NCBI RefSeq assembly: GCF_002797915.1
Contig: NZ_PGTY01000001.1
Location: 62,001-126,000 of the forward strand
From: Yoonia maricola
GTDB lineage: Bacteria; Pseudomonadota; Alphaproteobacteria; Rhodobacterales; Rhodobacteraceae
DNA: 64,000 nucleotides
Reading direction: 5' to 3'
A model generated the notes under the pieces. That model searched no databases and had not been told where the DNA came from. It saw nothing but the letters and a program-made list of their open reading frames with translations. Shown piece after piece: positions 11,082 through 20,001 of the stretch. Positions within the stretch are counted from its first letter, which is position 1. Every line of letters starts with the position of its first letter. The translations under genes were made by a program, and so were the position numbers.

Positions 11082-12875
11082 CTATTCGCCCAAGGCAATT
11101 CCTTCGCGTCGTGGGTCGGCTCCGCCGGTGAGTGTTTCGCCAATCGCGATGGCATGGAGGCCGGAATTCAGGCTACGCACGTTTACTTCAAATCCAAGCG
11201 CGGTCAACGCGCCTTCAAAGCTAGCGGCATCGGTGCCTTCTTCAAGGTCATAGGTCCCGAACCGGTTCACAAGATGCTGCATGGCGACCGCTTGCTGCAC
11301 ATCCATCCCCCAGTCGATATGCGCAACGATAGCCTGCGCCACATAGCCGATGATCCGGCTACCACCGGGCGAGCCGATGACAAGGCTGGGTTCGCCGTCT
11401 TGCAGCACGATTGTGGGCGACATGGATGACCGCGGGCGTTTGCCGGGTTCGATCCGGTTTGCAATCGGAATACCGTCGCTGTGAGTGCTGAATGAAAAAT
11501 CGGTCAGCTCATTATTGAGGAGAAAGCCACGCACCATAAGACGAGAGCCGAAGCCGTTTTCGATGGTTGTGGTCATAGACAGCGCATTTCCATACTGGTC
11601 TACAATTGAGATATGAGAGGTCGATGGCAGCTCAACCGAGATGTCATCCGCCAACAGCATGGCGTGGTCCCATTCGGGCGCGCCGGGGGCCACCTCTGTC
11701 AGGGCCGCGTCGCCGTTTAGAAGTGCGGCGCGCGTGTCAAGATAGGCGCTGGCGGTCAGACCTTCGGTTGGCATCGGGACAAAGTCGCTGTCCGCCATGT
11801 AGCGTCCGCGATCCGCGAAGGCCAAACGCGAGGCATCGCCGATCAACCGCCAGCTTTCGGCATTGTCTGGCCCCAATGCCGCCAGATCGTAGCGGTCCAG
11901 CATGCCAAGAATCTGCCCGACTGTCAGTGCCCCTGATGAAGGCGGTCCCATCCCACAGACCTCGGTTGTCCGGTAGGGGACACAAACAGGGTCCCGTTCG
12001 ATAACCTCGTAGATTTCCAGATCTGTCGCGGTCAGCACGCCGGGGTTGCCTGCCGCGGTACGCACGGTGGCGACGATATCATCTGCAATGGGGCCTTCGT
12101 AGAAAGCCTCGCTGCCGTGGGCTGCAATCAACCGCAGCGTATTGGCGTAATCTGCATTCACCAAAGTGTCGCCTGCTTGCAGCGCCTCCCCGCCGGGGAA
12201 GAAATAATCGGCGGTACGTGAAAATGTCTGCAATCGCTCGGCGCCGTCCGCGATTGAACTGGCAAGCCGTTCGGACACCGTAAATCCGTCTTCGGCCAAA
12301 GAGATTGCCGGTGTGAACAAGCCGCCCCATTCCGCACGGCCCCAGCGTGCGTGCGCTTCTTCCATCAGCATCGGCGTTCCGGGTGTCCCGACAGAGCGGC
12401 CACCAACAACGGCGTCCCAAAATTGCATCGGTTCGCCGTCATCGGTCTGGAAGAGTGTAGGGGTGACGGCCAACGGCGCTGTTTCGCGGCCATCCAGCGT
12501 GGTCACTTCGCCCGAGGTTGCATCGTACCAGACCAGAAAGGCGCCGCCGCCCAGACCCGATGATTGCGGCTCGACCAGACCCAAAACTGCCTGAACGGCG
12601 ACCATGGCATCTGCGGCTGTTCCCCCGTCGGCCAAAACCGCCGCCCCCGCTTCGACGGCGAGTGGGTTTGCGGCGGCCACCATCCAGTTTTCTGCGGTGG
12701 TTGGCGTGCCCGCTTGTTTGGCCGCCAAGGCCGCCTGCGCGGCCTCAGATACTGTCGCAAATACAGAAAGGCTGCTGTCGGCTTCAGGTGCAATGTCGTC
12801 GGTGGCTTGTTGGGCCGCTAACGGGGTTGCGAGGCCCGCAGATAGCATGAAAGAAACGAACGAAAGTCTTGTCAT
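11082..12875 (-). CDS. ggt: Gamma-glutamyltranspeptidase
   Basis: A 597-residue periplasmic Ntn-hydrolase that cleaves glutathione and transfers gamma-glutamyl groups. It has a Sec signal (MTRLSFVSFMLSAGLATPLAAQQ), the large-subunit DGGTAADAMVAVQAVLGLVEPQSSG segment, and the autoprocessing site STSHISIVD, where the Thr becomes the small-subunit nucleophile, followed by NALSMTTTIENGFGS. The PSSGALTVGQIL and SPGGSRII glycine motifs that bind glutamate are present. It stands alone. Confidence 0.95.
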   Translation of the reverse strand: MTRLSFVSFMLSAGLATPLAAQQATDDIAPEADSSLSVFATVSEAAQAALAAKQAGTPTTAENWMVAAANPLAVEAGAAVLADGGTAADAMVAVQAVLGLVEPQSSGLGGGAFLVWYDATSGEVTTLDGRETAPLAVTPTLFQTDDGEPMQFWDAVVGGRSVGTPGTPMLMEEAHARWGRAEWGGLFTPAISLAEDGFTVSERLASSIADGAERLQTFSRTADYFFPGGEALQAGDTLVNADYANTLRLIAAHGSEAFYEGPIADDIVATVRTAAGNPGVLTATDLEIYEVIERDPVCVPYRTTEVCGMGPPSSGALTVGQILGMLDRYDLAALGPDNAESWRLIGDASRLAFADRGRYMADSDFVPMPTEGLTASAYLDTRAALLNGDAALTEVAPGAPEWDHAMLLADDISVELPSTSHISIVDQYGNALSMTTTIENGFGSRLMVRGFLLNNELTDFSFSTHSDGIPIANRIEPGKRPRSSMSPTIVLQDGEPSLVIGSPGGSRIIGYVAQAIVAHIDWGMDVQQAVAMQHLVNRFGTYDLEEGTDAASFEGALTALGFEVNVRSLNSGLHAIAIGETLTGGADPRREGIALGE

Positions 12876-13315
12876 TTTGATAATCCTCTCCGGTTTGTTG
12901 TTTCAGCATGACTTTTAACTGACCAAAATCAATGGCAATGCGACTGACCATCAAAATGGCAATAGAAACGCCCGTGTCATGCGGATGATCCCGCCACCGG
13001 TGCCGACGCGCCGGGTTTGGCTTGTATCGTAGAGCACAAGGTGGTCACGCGCGTTTGCTTTTCTGGTCGCATCAGCGGACCTTGGCACGAGGTGCGGCGA
13101 ATGTCTCGAAAGAGCCCAGAGTCTCAAATGCTGCACGAAGCGCCAATGGCGACAGAGCGCAGCAAGCGGACTTTGCAAAACTCTGACATTCGGTCAGGTG
13201 TTTCCCTTCAACTTTATCTCATCCGGTGTTGATCGGCAGGGCGCAATCACGTCTTACTAGACCAAGCCCAATTTGCATGGTCAATTCACAGGCGTGTCTG
13301 TTGAAAGGAAAACAA
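12876..13315. other. Intergenic region without a supported gene
   Basis: 440 bases upstream of ggt (minus) and of the unknown 549-aa gene (plus), so it must hold both promoters. A segment around 13090-13150 (GCGGCGAATGTCTC) resembles spacer DNA at 57.44 kb (TTTTGAGACATTCGC on the opposite strand). I see no ORF with domain character. Confidence 0.4.
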
Positions 13316-14965
13316 TTGAGTGAAGAAGACGATGAACTCCGGTGGCGACTAGAGGTTCTCAAAGTTCAACTCGACGAAGGTAAGATCAAATTCGCCGAGC
13401 ATCTTTGGAAAGATACAGAGGCCAGCTTGTCAAAGGTAAGTTACGGTAAAGACGGGAAAATCGACCTATCGACGGTAGATGCAAGGGTCCGGTCTTTGGC
13501 ACTTTCTGCAGCGGCCATTGCGCAGCGAACACAAGCAAAAGAAGCGGCTTCGCTACAGGATATCACACAGGCATATTTTGAATTCGTGGAAAAGAACCTT
13601 GGGTTCCTCGTCGGGGAGCCCGAGCGATTAGGAGTAAATATCGGTGAATTCTCACAAATAGCATCGAGAACTCCGACCTTTGTTGCTGATTTCAAACCCC
13701 AGATTACAGAGTTCGTAAATATACTCACTGAGTTTTGGGAAAGCACAGCCGACGCGGCGCACTACCACATTCAAGACATGGCGGGAACAAAGGCTATTTT
13801 CGGTGGTGATCTATTTCCTAGTTATACTCAGAATATAGCGAGTACCGCTGGTCTATACATCGACACGATTGTCTTGACCGATCCCTTTATGAACACCACC
13901 CACGTATTTGATCACGCGCCAGACGAGCAGAGAGTTCGGTTCTTGGTTAAACATGCTTTAAACGTCCTTCAGTATCAGAATTTTGCGACCAGCGATTTGC
14001 CGATACCGATTGTAACGTTTGCTCCTTTCAGGTCATCAATTGATGAACACGAGGCGGATTTTCTGCGGTCGACAGGCATTAATGATGGGGTCATTCACGC
14101 AAGTCGCCTGTTTGGAAGAGAATTCGCTGACCGCGATGATTTGTTGGGCTTCTGTTCGACTTTGAACACCCCAAGTGATGTGATGGGCGCTGTAGTTGAT
14201 CAGAGCCGCCTGCTATTCGATACGGAATGGACCGAACCGTTCGAGGAACAAATCAAACGAGTGGTAGAAACTGAATGGAGCGGTCTTACCGGGGACGCCC
14301 ATCCCGGAAGGATGATAGCTGGACAATGTATCGGCAGAATGGGTCAAGCGACCGATCTCTTAATGAAGAGTAGGTACCTGTCAGGAGTACCCTTCATGGA
14401 TGCACCTACAAGCTGGAACTATTTTAATTGGAAGCTCGAGTACAACTCAGCTCTGTCAAATGAGGACAATGCACACCTTCACATGATACAGGGACTGCAG
14501 CGTGCAGCGGACACCGACGAAGAATGGCTCGGAAACATCCCACCGCAAGCCTTAATCGAAATGAGAAGGGAAGGGGCGTTCGAAGAAATAAGGCATGTTC
14601 TGGCAGACGGTGTGATTGAGCTATCTCATGCAAATCCAGAGAATTTCTTCAGATCTACTGACAAAATTGTAGAAAACATCCGTGAAGCGTTCGACGCACA
14701 CACTGCTGAATTAAAGGAGCTTAGAAGAAAGAAGGTCCATTTTGCTGGACACGACATTGGAACCATGATTGCTGCTGGAGCGATCGACATCGCTTCAATT
14801 GCAACGGGTGTTGGCACATTTGGTGCTGCAAGTCTTGCTGTTAATCAACTTGTCGACGTTCCAAAGTTGCGCGAAATTCCGGAAAGGTTCAGAAACCTAA
14901 AAGACGCTCATACGGAGTTAAGAAAGTCTCCGATGGGCCTTTTCTTTGACCACAAGCCAGGTTGA
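13316..14965 (+). CDS. Protein of unknown function, 549 aa
   Basis: I do not recognise this family. The TTG at 13316 is preferred because GAAAGGA lies six bases upstream and the product then begins with an acidic, helix-rich stretch (MSEEDDELRWRLEVLKVQL); an ATG at 13277 is an alternative. The protein is mostly helical and soluble in appearance. It has a middle region rich in aromatic and acidic residues and one Ala/Gly-rich hydrophobic segment near the C-terminus (about residues 480-515) that could insert in a membrane. Base composition is more AT-rich than the flanking core genes, which suggests acquisition by transfer. It is a singleton with no operon partner; a role in conflict or defence is possible but unsupported. 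Confidence 0.72.
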   Translation: MSEEDDELRWRLEVLKVQLDEGKIKFAEHLWKDTEASLSKVSYGKDGKIDLSTVDARVRSLALSAAAIAQRTQAKEAASLQDITQAYFEFVEKNLGFLVGEPERLGVNIGEFSQIASRTPTFVADFKPQITEFVNILTEFWESTADAAHYHIQDMAGTKAIFGGDLFPSYTQNIASTAGLYIDTIVLTDPFMNTTHVFDHAPDEQRVRFLVKHALNVLQYQNFATSDLPIPIVTFAPFRSSIDEHEADFLRSTGINDGVIHASRLFGREFADRDDLLGFCSTLNTPSDVMGAVVDQSRLLFDTEWTEPFEEQIKRVVETEWSGLTGDAHPGRMIAGQCIGRMGQATDLLMKSRYLSGVPFMDAPTSWNYFNWKLEYNSALSNEDNAHLHMIQGLQRAADTDEEWLGNIPPQALIEMRREGAFEEIRHVLADGVIELSHANPENFFRSTDKIVENIREAFDAHTAELKELRRKKVHFAGHDIGTMIAAGAIDIASIATGVGTFGAASLAVNQLVDVPKLREIPERFRNLKDAHTELRKSPMGLFFDHKPG

Positions 14966-15614
14966 TTCACTTGCCGCTGTGGTGGCACAAACCAAGGTCC
15001 GCTTCGGGCTGGCAGTTGCCTTTGATGCCTTACGGGCGAATGACAGCAAAGTCCGCAGGTGAGACATACTAACTGCCGCGTAGAATGGCCGGTTTGGGTT
15101 GGATGTGCTTGACGTTTGAACCAGTATTGCGTGACGTGGCCTATTGATCTGTTTGACGAGTTTCAATGCATCGCGTCAGAGATACGCGCCGTTCCACAGA
15201 CGTAGGCCATGACGACCAATATGAATGCAGGCCAAGGGGAAAAGCTTTGCGGGTCAACGGCCGTCAGATAAAAGATCGAGAAAACGTCGCGTTGCGCCAA
15301 TGTAATGCTCGACAGCATGAAGGGGAGCATCGTCAGAAACGCAATTCCGTTTTGTGGGCGACCAGAACAGCCGGTATTGCCCTGAGCGCGAGAACAAGCT
15401 TATTGATCAGTATTTGCATTGATGGCTGTCCTTAAAATCAATCACGCAACGTAAAAGGCTTGAATGTTGAATGTGTTTTGAAATGAATGGGACCGAGTGA
15501 ACCGCAGATGTTCCTGCCCTGTCAACGGTCTCCCCGTTGCCGGCCGCCCGTTGAACATAGGTTCTTGCTTGGTAAAACGCGCTACATCCGATAGCCATCA
15601 ATGAAGGAAACGCT
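14966..15614. other. Intergenic region with decayed gene fragments
   Basis: A 650-base stretch. The first part (about 14990-15070) is degenerate spacer DNA with GTCCGC-type motifs. The minus strand from 15330 to 15163 holds a possible 55-residue hydrophobic peptide (listed separately). Plus-strand frames here are Arg/His-rich and look like antisense noise. Confidence 0.5.
15163..15330 (-). pseudogene. Possible remnant of a small membrane protein
   Basis: The minus strand encodes 55 residues with two hydrophobic stretches (MLPFMLSSITLAQRDVFSIF and WPAFILVVMAYVCG), ending at a stop at 15163-15165. The same frame runs further upstream without an ATG, and a different frame just upstream (starting near 15420) begins MQILINKLVLAL before a stop, which suggests a frameshifted gene. 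Only the hydrophobic pattern supports this call. Confidence 0.3.
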
Positions 15615-16028
15615 ATGCCTGTCCCGTTCCATCTGGCCTTTCACGTCACTGACCTTGATGAGGCCCGCGATTTCTATGCCGGTGCGCTGGGCGCATCTGA
15701 GGGGCGGTCAACGGAGACTTGGGTGGACTTTGATTTCTTTGGCCACCAATTGAGCCTGCACTTAGGCAAGCCCTTTGCCAACGAACCCACAGGCAGGGTG
15801 GGCGATCACATGGTGCCCATGCCGCATTTCGGGATCGTGCTGCCGCTTGAGGATTGGACGGCTCTGGCAGGGCGGCTGGAAGAGCGCCAGACGGATTTCA
15901 TCATCGCACCATCCGTACGCTTTAAAGGCGAACCGGGCGAGCAATGGACCATGTTTTTCCGCGACCCGTCCGGTAATCCGATCGAAGTCAAAGGCTATGC
16001 TGATATGGCGGGGGTCTTTGCGACTTAA
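15615..16028 (+). CDS. VOC superfamily (glyoxalase-like) protein
   Basis: A 137-residue vicinal-oxygen-chelate fold protein. The N-terminal PFHLAFHVTDLDEARDFYAGALG and C-terminal FFRDPSGNPIEVKGY are the two hallmark half-motifs, with His and Glu positions that could bind a metal. Members include glyoxalases, dioxygenases and resistance proteins; the substrate is not predictable. Its end overlaps the convergent glycosyltransferase-like gene by four bases. Confidence 0.85.
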   Translation: MPVPFHLAFHVTDLDEARDFYAGALGASEGRSTETWVDFDFFGHQLSLHLGKPFANEPTGRVGDHMVPMPHFGIVLPLEDWTALAGRLEERQTDFIIAPSVRFKGEPGEQWTMFFRDPSGNPIEVKGYADMAGVFAT

Positions 16029-17017
16029 CGCATCCAGAACCCGGCTGATTTGATCTGGTTCCGGATTGCTCTTTCATGACGGGGAAGGTTGTTGCGGTCG
16101 AAGAGTGCGCGTACCTTGTGCCCGCGTTTTTGATAGACCATCCGCTTGAACGGCTCATGCAGCTTGAGCAGTTTTTTCAGCTTGTTGGGTGCTGTGACGT
16201 CTTCCAACATCGCCACTTGCGCATCGCTTGCCGTGGCATAAAACAGCGGCAACATCCGGTAGTGGTAGCTGATGTGCCCATCAAGACCGCGGACCGCCGG
16301 ACCGGGCCGCCCGCCACCAAGCCCATGGATGACCAGCGGCAGGGCCACTTGATCAAGCCAAGGATCAAGCGGTTGGATCACCAACTCATCCGGCGGGTTG
16401 TCGCGGATGGTGGTTGCATATTCTGTATAGCGGGCGCCGAAGGCCGCAGGGTCTGCCCCATAAAACCAGCCTGCGTTGAAATAGAGGTAGCGTTCCCAGT
16501 ACTCATCAGGCTGAGACAGATCGAGTGAGCTTTCGAACGCCAGCCCGAACCGGTCATAGAGCGATTTCCAGATCGCGGTGTAGCCCGGCCAATAAAGCTC
16601 TTCCACCGGCCATGTCGGGCCGCGCCGCATGGAGGCCGCGGGGCGATCAAAGTTGAAGGGGATATCGGTCAGCTCACCCGTGATCATCGTGTCGGTGTCA
16701 AAAAAGATGAATGGCTGATTTGCAGGCAAGACTTGCAAGCCTTCAATCTTATTGCCTTGGGGGTAGCTGCTGCCGAAATGCCGGGTTTCAAATGGGACCA
16801 CCTGTGCGCCCATGGCCGCGAGGTGATCTTTGACCGGAGAGGACATGCGCGGATCACGGTCCCAAAGGGGCCCCGGTTGGGGTTCGGCGATGTAGAGCTG
16901 ACCGCTGAATTGGGGGGAATAGGCGCGCAGAGATGCTGTGAAGAGCAAAGCCTCATATTCCAGGCGTCCGCCCTGACCGACAATCATGATGTTAAAAGGG
17001 GCAGGCTGTTGGCCCAT
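16025..17017 (-). CDS. Glycosyltransferase-like protein (DxD motif)
   Basis: A 330-residue cytosolic protein that looks like a GT-A fold glycosyltransferase. It has an N-terminal sheet (FNIMIVGQGGRLEYEALLFTASL), a central FIFFDTDTMITGEL segment with the DTD nucleotide-sugar/metal motif near residue 110, and a YFNAGWFYG acceptor-site-like segment near residue 190. The C-terminus is basic. The sugar and acceptor are unknown. A small minus-strand ORF follows upstream at 17131-17298, and the pair may have been acquired together. Confidence 0.65.
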   Translation of the reverse strand: MGQQPAPFNIMIVGQGGRLEYEALLFTASLRAYSPQFSGQLYIAEPQPGPLWDRDPRMSSPVKDHLAAMGAQVVPFETRHFGSSYPQGNKIEGLQVLPANQPFIFFDTDTMITGELTDIPFNFDRPAASMRRGPTWPVEELYWPGYTAIWKSLYDRFGLAFESSLDLSQPDEYWERYLYFNAGWFYGADPAAFGARYTEYATTIRDNPPDELVIQPLDPWLDQVALPLVIHGLGGGRPGPAVRGLDGHISYHYRMLPLFYATASDAQVAMLEDVTAPNKLKKLLKLHEPFKRMVYQKRGHKVRALFDRNNLPRHERAIRNQIKSAGFWMR

Positions 17018-17130
17018 CTTGCATCCCTTCGCCTTAAGCCACGGTTACGCCTACACCACCCCGGCCAAGTGGTGCAATACGTAGTGATCTTGGTAGCGGT
17101 CGATACAAATTGCCATTGGTTTGAGGCTTA

Positions 17131-17298
17131 TTACCAATCTAGCGGTATCAGGTCGGTCGTGTAGCCGTAATCAACCAAGGCTTCTGCTGTGTGTGCGAAG
17201 AGCGCACGCGCCCTGAAGGTGCCGTAGCGTGGGGCACCAAACCCGGGCGCATAACTCCAGTCAGGGATCATGTCAGGATTGATGTCAATTCGGTCCAT
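17131..17298 (-). CDS. Small hypothetical protein, 55 aa
   Basis: Starts MDRIDINPDMIPDWSYAPGF and is rich in Tyr and Asp, with well-formed codons, so probably expressed. No domain is recognised. It could be a real small protein or the remaining end of a larger one; it sits just upstream of the glycosyltransferase-like gene on the same strand. Confidence 0.45.
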   Translation of the reverse strand: MDRIDINPDMIPDWSYAPGFGAPRYGTFRARALFAHTAEALVDYGYTTDLIPLDW

Positions 17299-17521
17299 AA
17301 AAATAACGCAAAATCCATGTTGGTTGGCACAATGACCCCGCAAAGCTTAGAGGGCGGTTATGCGTTAACAAACGGTGCAGGCCATGCCCAAAGATCGGCA
17401 ATACGCAGATACATGGCAATCCCGCTGAACTGAGGGGTGTTTGCTTTCGCAGTACGTCTATATTTCTGCTATCCGCGACGCCCCACATAAGGGGAGCCCA
17501 ATGACACTACGATGTATGAAA

Positions 17522-17543
17522 ATGGTGGGCGACCCTGGAATCG
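17522..17543 (-). repeat. Left attachment site (copy of the tRNA-Tyr 3' end)
   Basis: 22 bases identical to 35682-35703, which is the 3' end of tRNA-Tyr including CCA (minus strand, TCCAGGGTCGCCCACCA). No tRNA body follows at 17544, so this is the displaced tRNA end left at the far boundary of an integrated element. Confidence 0.92.
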
Positions 17544-17623
17544 CTGTAGGGGTAGAACTGACGGTCATATTATTCATTTATTTGCAATGACTTACAGTTG
17601 CATCGGGATGTTACCGGGTGAGT

Positions 17624-17655
17624 TTTGTGTCTAAGTTTTCTGAATTTGTGTCTAA
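17624..17655 (+). promoter_or_regulatory. Left arm-type integrase-site candidate
   Basis: Two direct copies of TTTGTGTCTAA at 17624-17634 and 17645-17655, start to start 21 bases. The same pair with the same 21-base spacing is present at the right end (35590-35621). Matched pairs inside each att site are typical of arm-type recombinase binding sites. Confidence 0.65.
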
Positions 17656-17714
17656 GAACGATGGAAAGTTGCACGATCAGGTGCGAGATACAGATGATCT
17701 CGCACCGTCAGCGC

Positions 17715-18863
17715 TTAAGCAATATCGACTTGATGCGCCTCCCACATCTCCGGTGGTTCCAGTTTGTGTGCCAGATGATCAATCACGGCATCAGGTACTG
17801 CATCTGGCCGATCTCGGTTCTGGCGTCGTAGCTGGTCAGGGCTGACCTCCACGTAGACGATTTCGATCCGTGCAGAGTAATCCCGGAGCAGCCGCAACAC
17901 CTTCGACCGGTTCTGGCGTGTCACGTTCGTGGCGTTCCAAACGAAATCGGTGCCAGTACGTAGATTTTCTCTGGCCCGCTCGTGGGCCGCTTGGATAACT
18001 TGGCCTTGGTTGTCGGTGGCCGAGATACCCATTTCATCACGGATCAGATCAAGGCTGACAACCGGATGCTCCGGACGATGTTTGGCCAACCATGTGTCTT
18101 TTCCGGCACCCGGCAGCCCCGACATGACAGTCACAGTGCATTTGAAGTCCTCATGTGCCGCATAGTGCGGATCGCGGTCTTCTATATCGAAGAAGGCAAC
18201 ACGGCTTTCATCATTGGCAAAGGCAAATGGCCCGTGCCAACAATCGGCCTCTTGGAACGTCACCGCAGCAAGGCTGACGCTTTCCAAGATGGCTTGTTGG
18301 TCGTCGCATGTTCGTCCTAACGCATCTGCCTTGGCATGTAGACACAGTTGATCTGGCCGACACCGCCAAGATGTTTGGATCGCCATTCGGGCCGGATCAG
18401 GTCGTTCTATCAGCCAGAACGGCAGTTGATGATGTGTGATGATCCCGCACAGCGCCTCTCGCCACACGAAGGGCGACCTCGCCTGCCACAGCAGTTGCCG
18501 TGCGATAGACGTGCCGACCCGTGAATGGCCACGAGAGGAGATACGGCCATTTTCTTCATGTTTTGTGACCGCTGGCTTGCCAATATCATGCAGGACCGCA
18601 GCCCAAAACAGGCAACTCTGTTCGTCAGGTTCTAGAGCTTGCCATTCTGGATCAGCGACCAATGCCTCCACCACCATCCGAGTATGGGTGCCCACATCGC
18701 CTTCGACATGGTGAATAGGGTCTTGTGGGCAGGTGTCCAATGTCGCTAGTTCAGGCCATAGCGGCCAGATCGCGGCCCAATCCACCCGCCAGAGTGGGTC
18801 GGTCGGAACGAGCGACAAAAGGTGGTCATGGGTGATGTTCGATTTCATGGGGCTACGCATCAT
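17715..18863 (-). CDS. HD-Pnk: HD phosphohydrolase fused to polynucleotide kinase
   Basis: A 382-residue RNA end-healing enzyme. Residues 50-150 form an HD phosphohydrolase domain (HHVEGDVGTHTRM, then AAVLHDIGKP with H92-D93, and ITHHQLP). Residues 245-370 form a P-loop polynucleotide kinase (SGLPGAGKDTW with K255, then SLDLIRDEMG and an Arg-rich lid RRQNRDRPD). Bifunctional HD-Pnk enzymes of this arrangement were described from Runella: the HD part removes 2',3'-cyclic or 3' phosphates and the kinase adds a 5' phosphate. I use the ATG at 18863, which has GGAAGGGGC upstream and overlaps the ligase stop by 11 bases, so the two are translationally coupled. Confidence 0.85.
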   Translation of the reverse strand: MMRSPMKSNITHDHLLSLVPTDPLWRVDWAAIWPLWPELATLDTCPQDPIHHVEGDVGTHTRMVVEALVADPEWQALEPDEQSCLFWAAVLHDIGKPAVTKHEENGRISSRGHSRVGTSIARQLLWQARSPFVWREALCGIITHHQLPFWLIERPDPARMAIQTSWRCRPDQLCLHAKADALGRTCDDQQAILESVSLAAVTFQEADCWHGPFAFANDESRVAFFDIEDRDPHYAAHEDFKCTVTVMSGLPGAGKDTWLAKHRPEHPVVSLDLIRDEMGISATDNQGQVIQAAHERARENLRTGTDFVWNATNVTRQNRSKVLRLLRDYSARIEIVYVEVSPDQLRRQNRDRPDAVPDAVIDHLAHKLEPPEMWEAHQVDIA

Positions 18864-19665
18864 ACGCCCCTTCCACACCCAGCACAGGGGCGAAGATGTC
18901 GATACCATCCGCCAAGGTGTTTGGTAAGATTGGGCGGTCATGCCAGTGGCCATCAGCGGCTTCGATAGCTTGCAGGAAATCAGCACGGACGAACTTGAAC
19001 CGCTCCTGCACGTGGTCCGCATCCTCTTGTTTCAGATATAGACCCTCCGCCAGATCACTGTCTTCTGTCTGCTGGTCCACCATATCAGGGCGACTACCAG
19101 ACCGCTCTGCTGCAACAGCCAAAGCATCACGCCAATCAAACGACTTGTATGGCGTCGGACGGGTCATGCTGTTCAGGTGATCAACAGACGTGACCTCACC
19201 CTCATACACAACAGGAACAGGCATGATCGGCAAACCTGTCAGCAAAGACCTACGGGCAGCGGTGCTTAGGAAGGTCCCCGTGTCTCTATCCAGCACATCA
19301 AACTCCATGAAGAAATGGGGTAGCCTGTCATAGAATACGGTATGCTTGGCATACATCCACTCGCCATACATGACGAAACGATGGCCCAGCACGGGGTGCA
19401 GGACATGGGCCTGAGCCGCCGCCCACGTCTTGAGCAGTGCGAAGTGGCGCTCACGGCCACCGCCCGTCAGGTAATGCCCACGGCTTTGCAGCAATAAGCC
19501 CCCGTCCTTGTCAAAGGAAACGGCGGAATTGGCTCCGTCGAGTTTCTCCTCCACGATCAGGCGCTGGCCTGCGAGGTCTTTGATTGGTTTATCATCCGCC
19601 ATGTCGCCGACTTGAAGGCGTGAACCTTCAATGTGCCGCGTCCGCGGGTATTTATAGATATTCAT
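18853..19665 (-). CDS. RNA ligase (Rnl family, PF09414 type)
   Basis: A 270-residue ATP-dependent RNA ligase that seals 3'-OH and 5'-phosphate ends made by the downstream HD-Pnk. Nucleotidyltransferase motifs are visible: motif I EKLDGAN with the AMP-accepting K41, motif III-like VMYGEWMYAKH near residue 100, motif IV AEGLYLK near residue 210 and motif V ERFKFVR. The start at ATG 19665 gives MNIYKYPRTRHIEG, the family's usual N-terminus; an upstream in-frame extension to 19746 looks unrelated. First gene of a two-gene operon with HD-Pnk. Confidence 0.88.
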   Translation of the reverse strand: MNIYKYPRTRHIEGSRLQVGDMADDKPIKDLAGQRLIVEEKLDGANSAVSFDKDGGLLLQSRGHYLTGGGRERHFALLKTWAAAQAHVLHPVLGHRFVMYGEWMYAKHTVFYDRLPHFFMEFDVLDRDTGTFLSTAARRSLLTGLPIMPVPVVYEGEVTSVDHLNSMTRPTPYKSFDWRDALAVAAERSGSRPDMVDQQTEDSDLAEGLYLKQEDADHVQERFKFVRADFLQAIEAADGHWHDRPILPNTLADGIDIFAPVLGVEGAYDA

Positions 19666-20001
19666 AACTGTCTCACGATGTATCGATTGGTCGCACAAAA
19701 ACACCCGACATGGATTGCCAGGGCGTTGGTTGAGATATGTGTGCAAGAATTACATCGGTCTTCCGTTGGGTTCTGGGGTGAGACTAAGAGTACGTCGTAA
19801 ATAGTAGCTCATGACGGATCAAGTGGCTGCAATTGTCGGTGTTAGCGATGACGCAACCATGCAACGGTCGAATTTCCAAAATACTCCACCAAACTCTCCT
19901 TTAGGGTTGTTTTTTGCTTATTGATGCAACCATGTTGTGTGGTGCGGTGAATGAACTCCGACTGTCAATGTAAGCAGAACTAACTGTGAGGAAGAAAATT
20001 A
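19666..20001. promoter_or_regulatory. Divergent promoter region between RNA-repair operon and HEPN-like gene
   Basis: 336 bases with no gene on either strand, AT-rich in its right half (for example TTGGTTTTTTGCTTATTGATGC-like runs near 19905-19930). It must carry the promoters of the ligase/HD-Pnk operon (minus) and of the HEPN-like gene (plus). I cannot assign exact -35/-10 boxes. Confidence 0.5.

Noticed and set aside
15166..15435. An 89-residue plus-strand frame
   Set aside because: Arg/His-rich and opposite the hydrophobic minus-strand remnant, which has better protein-like sequence.
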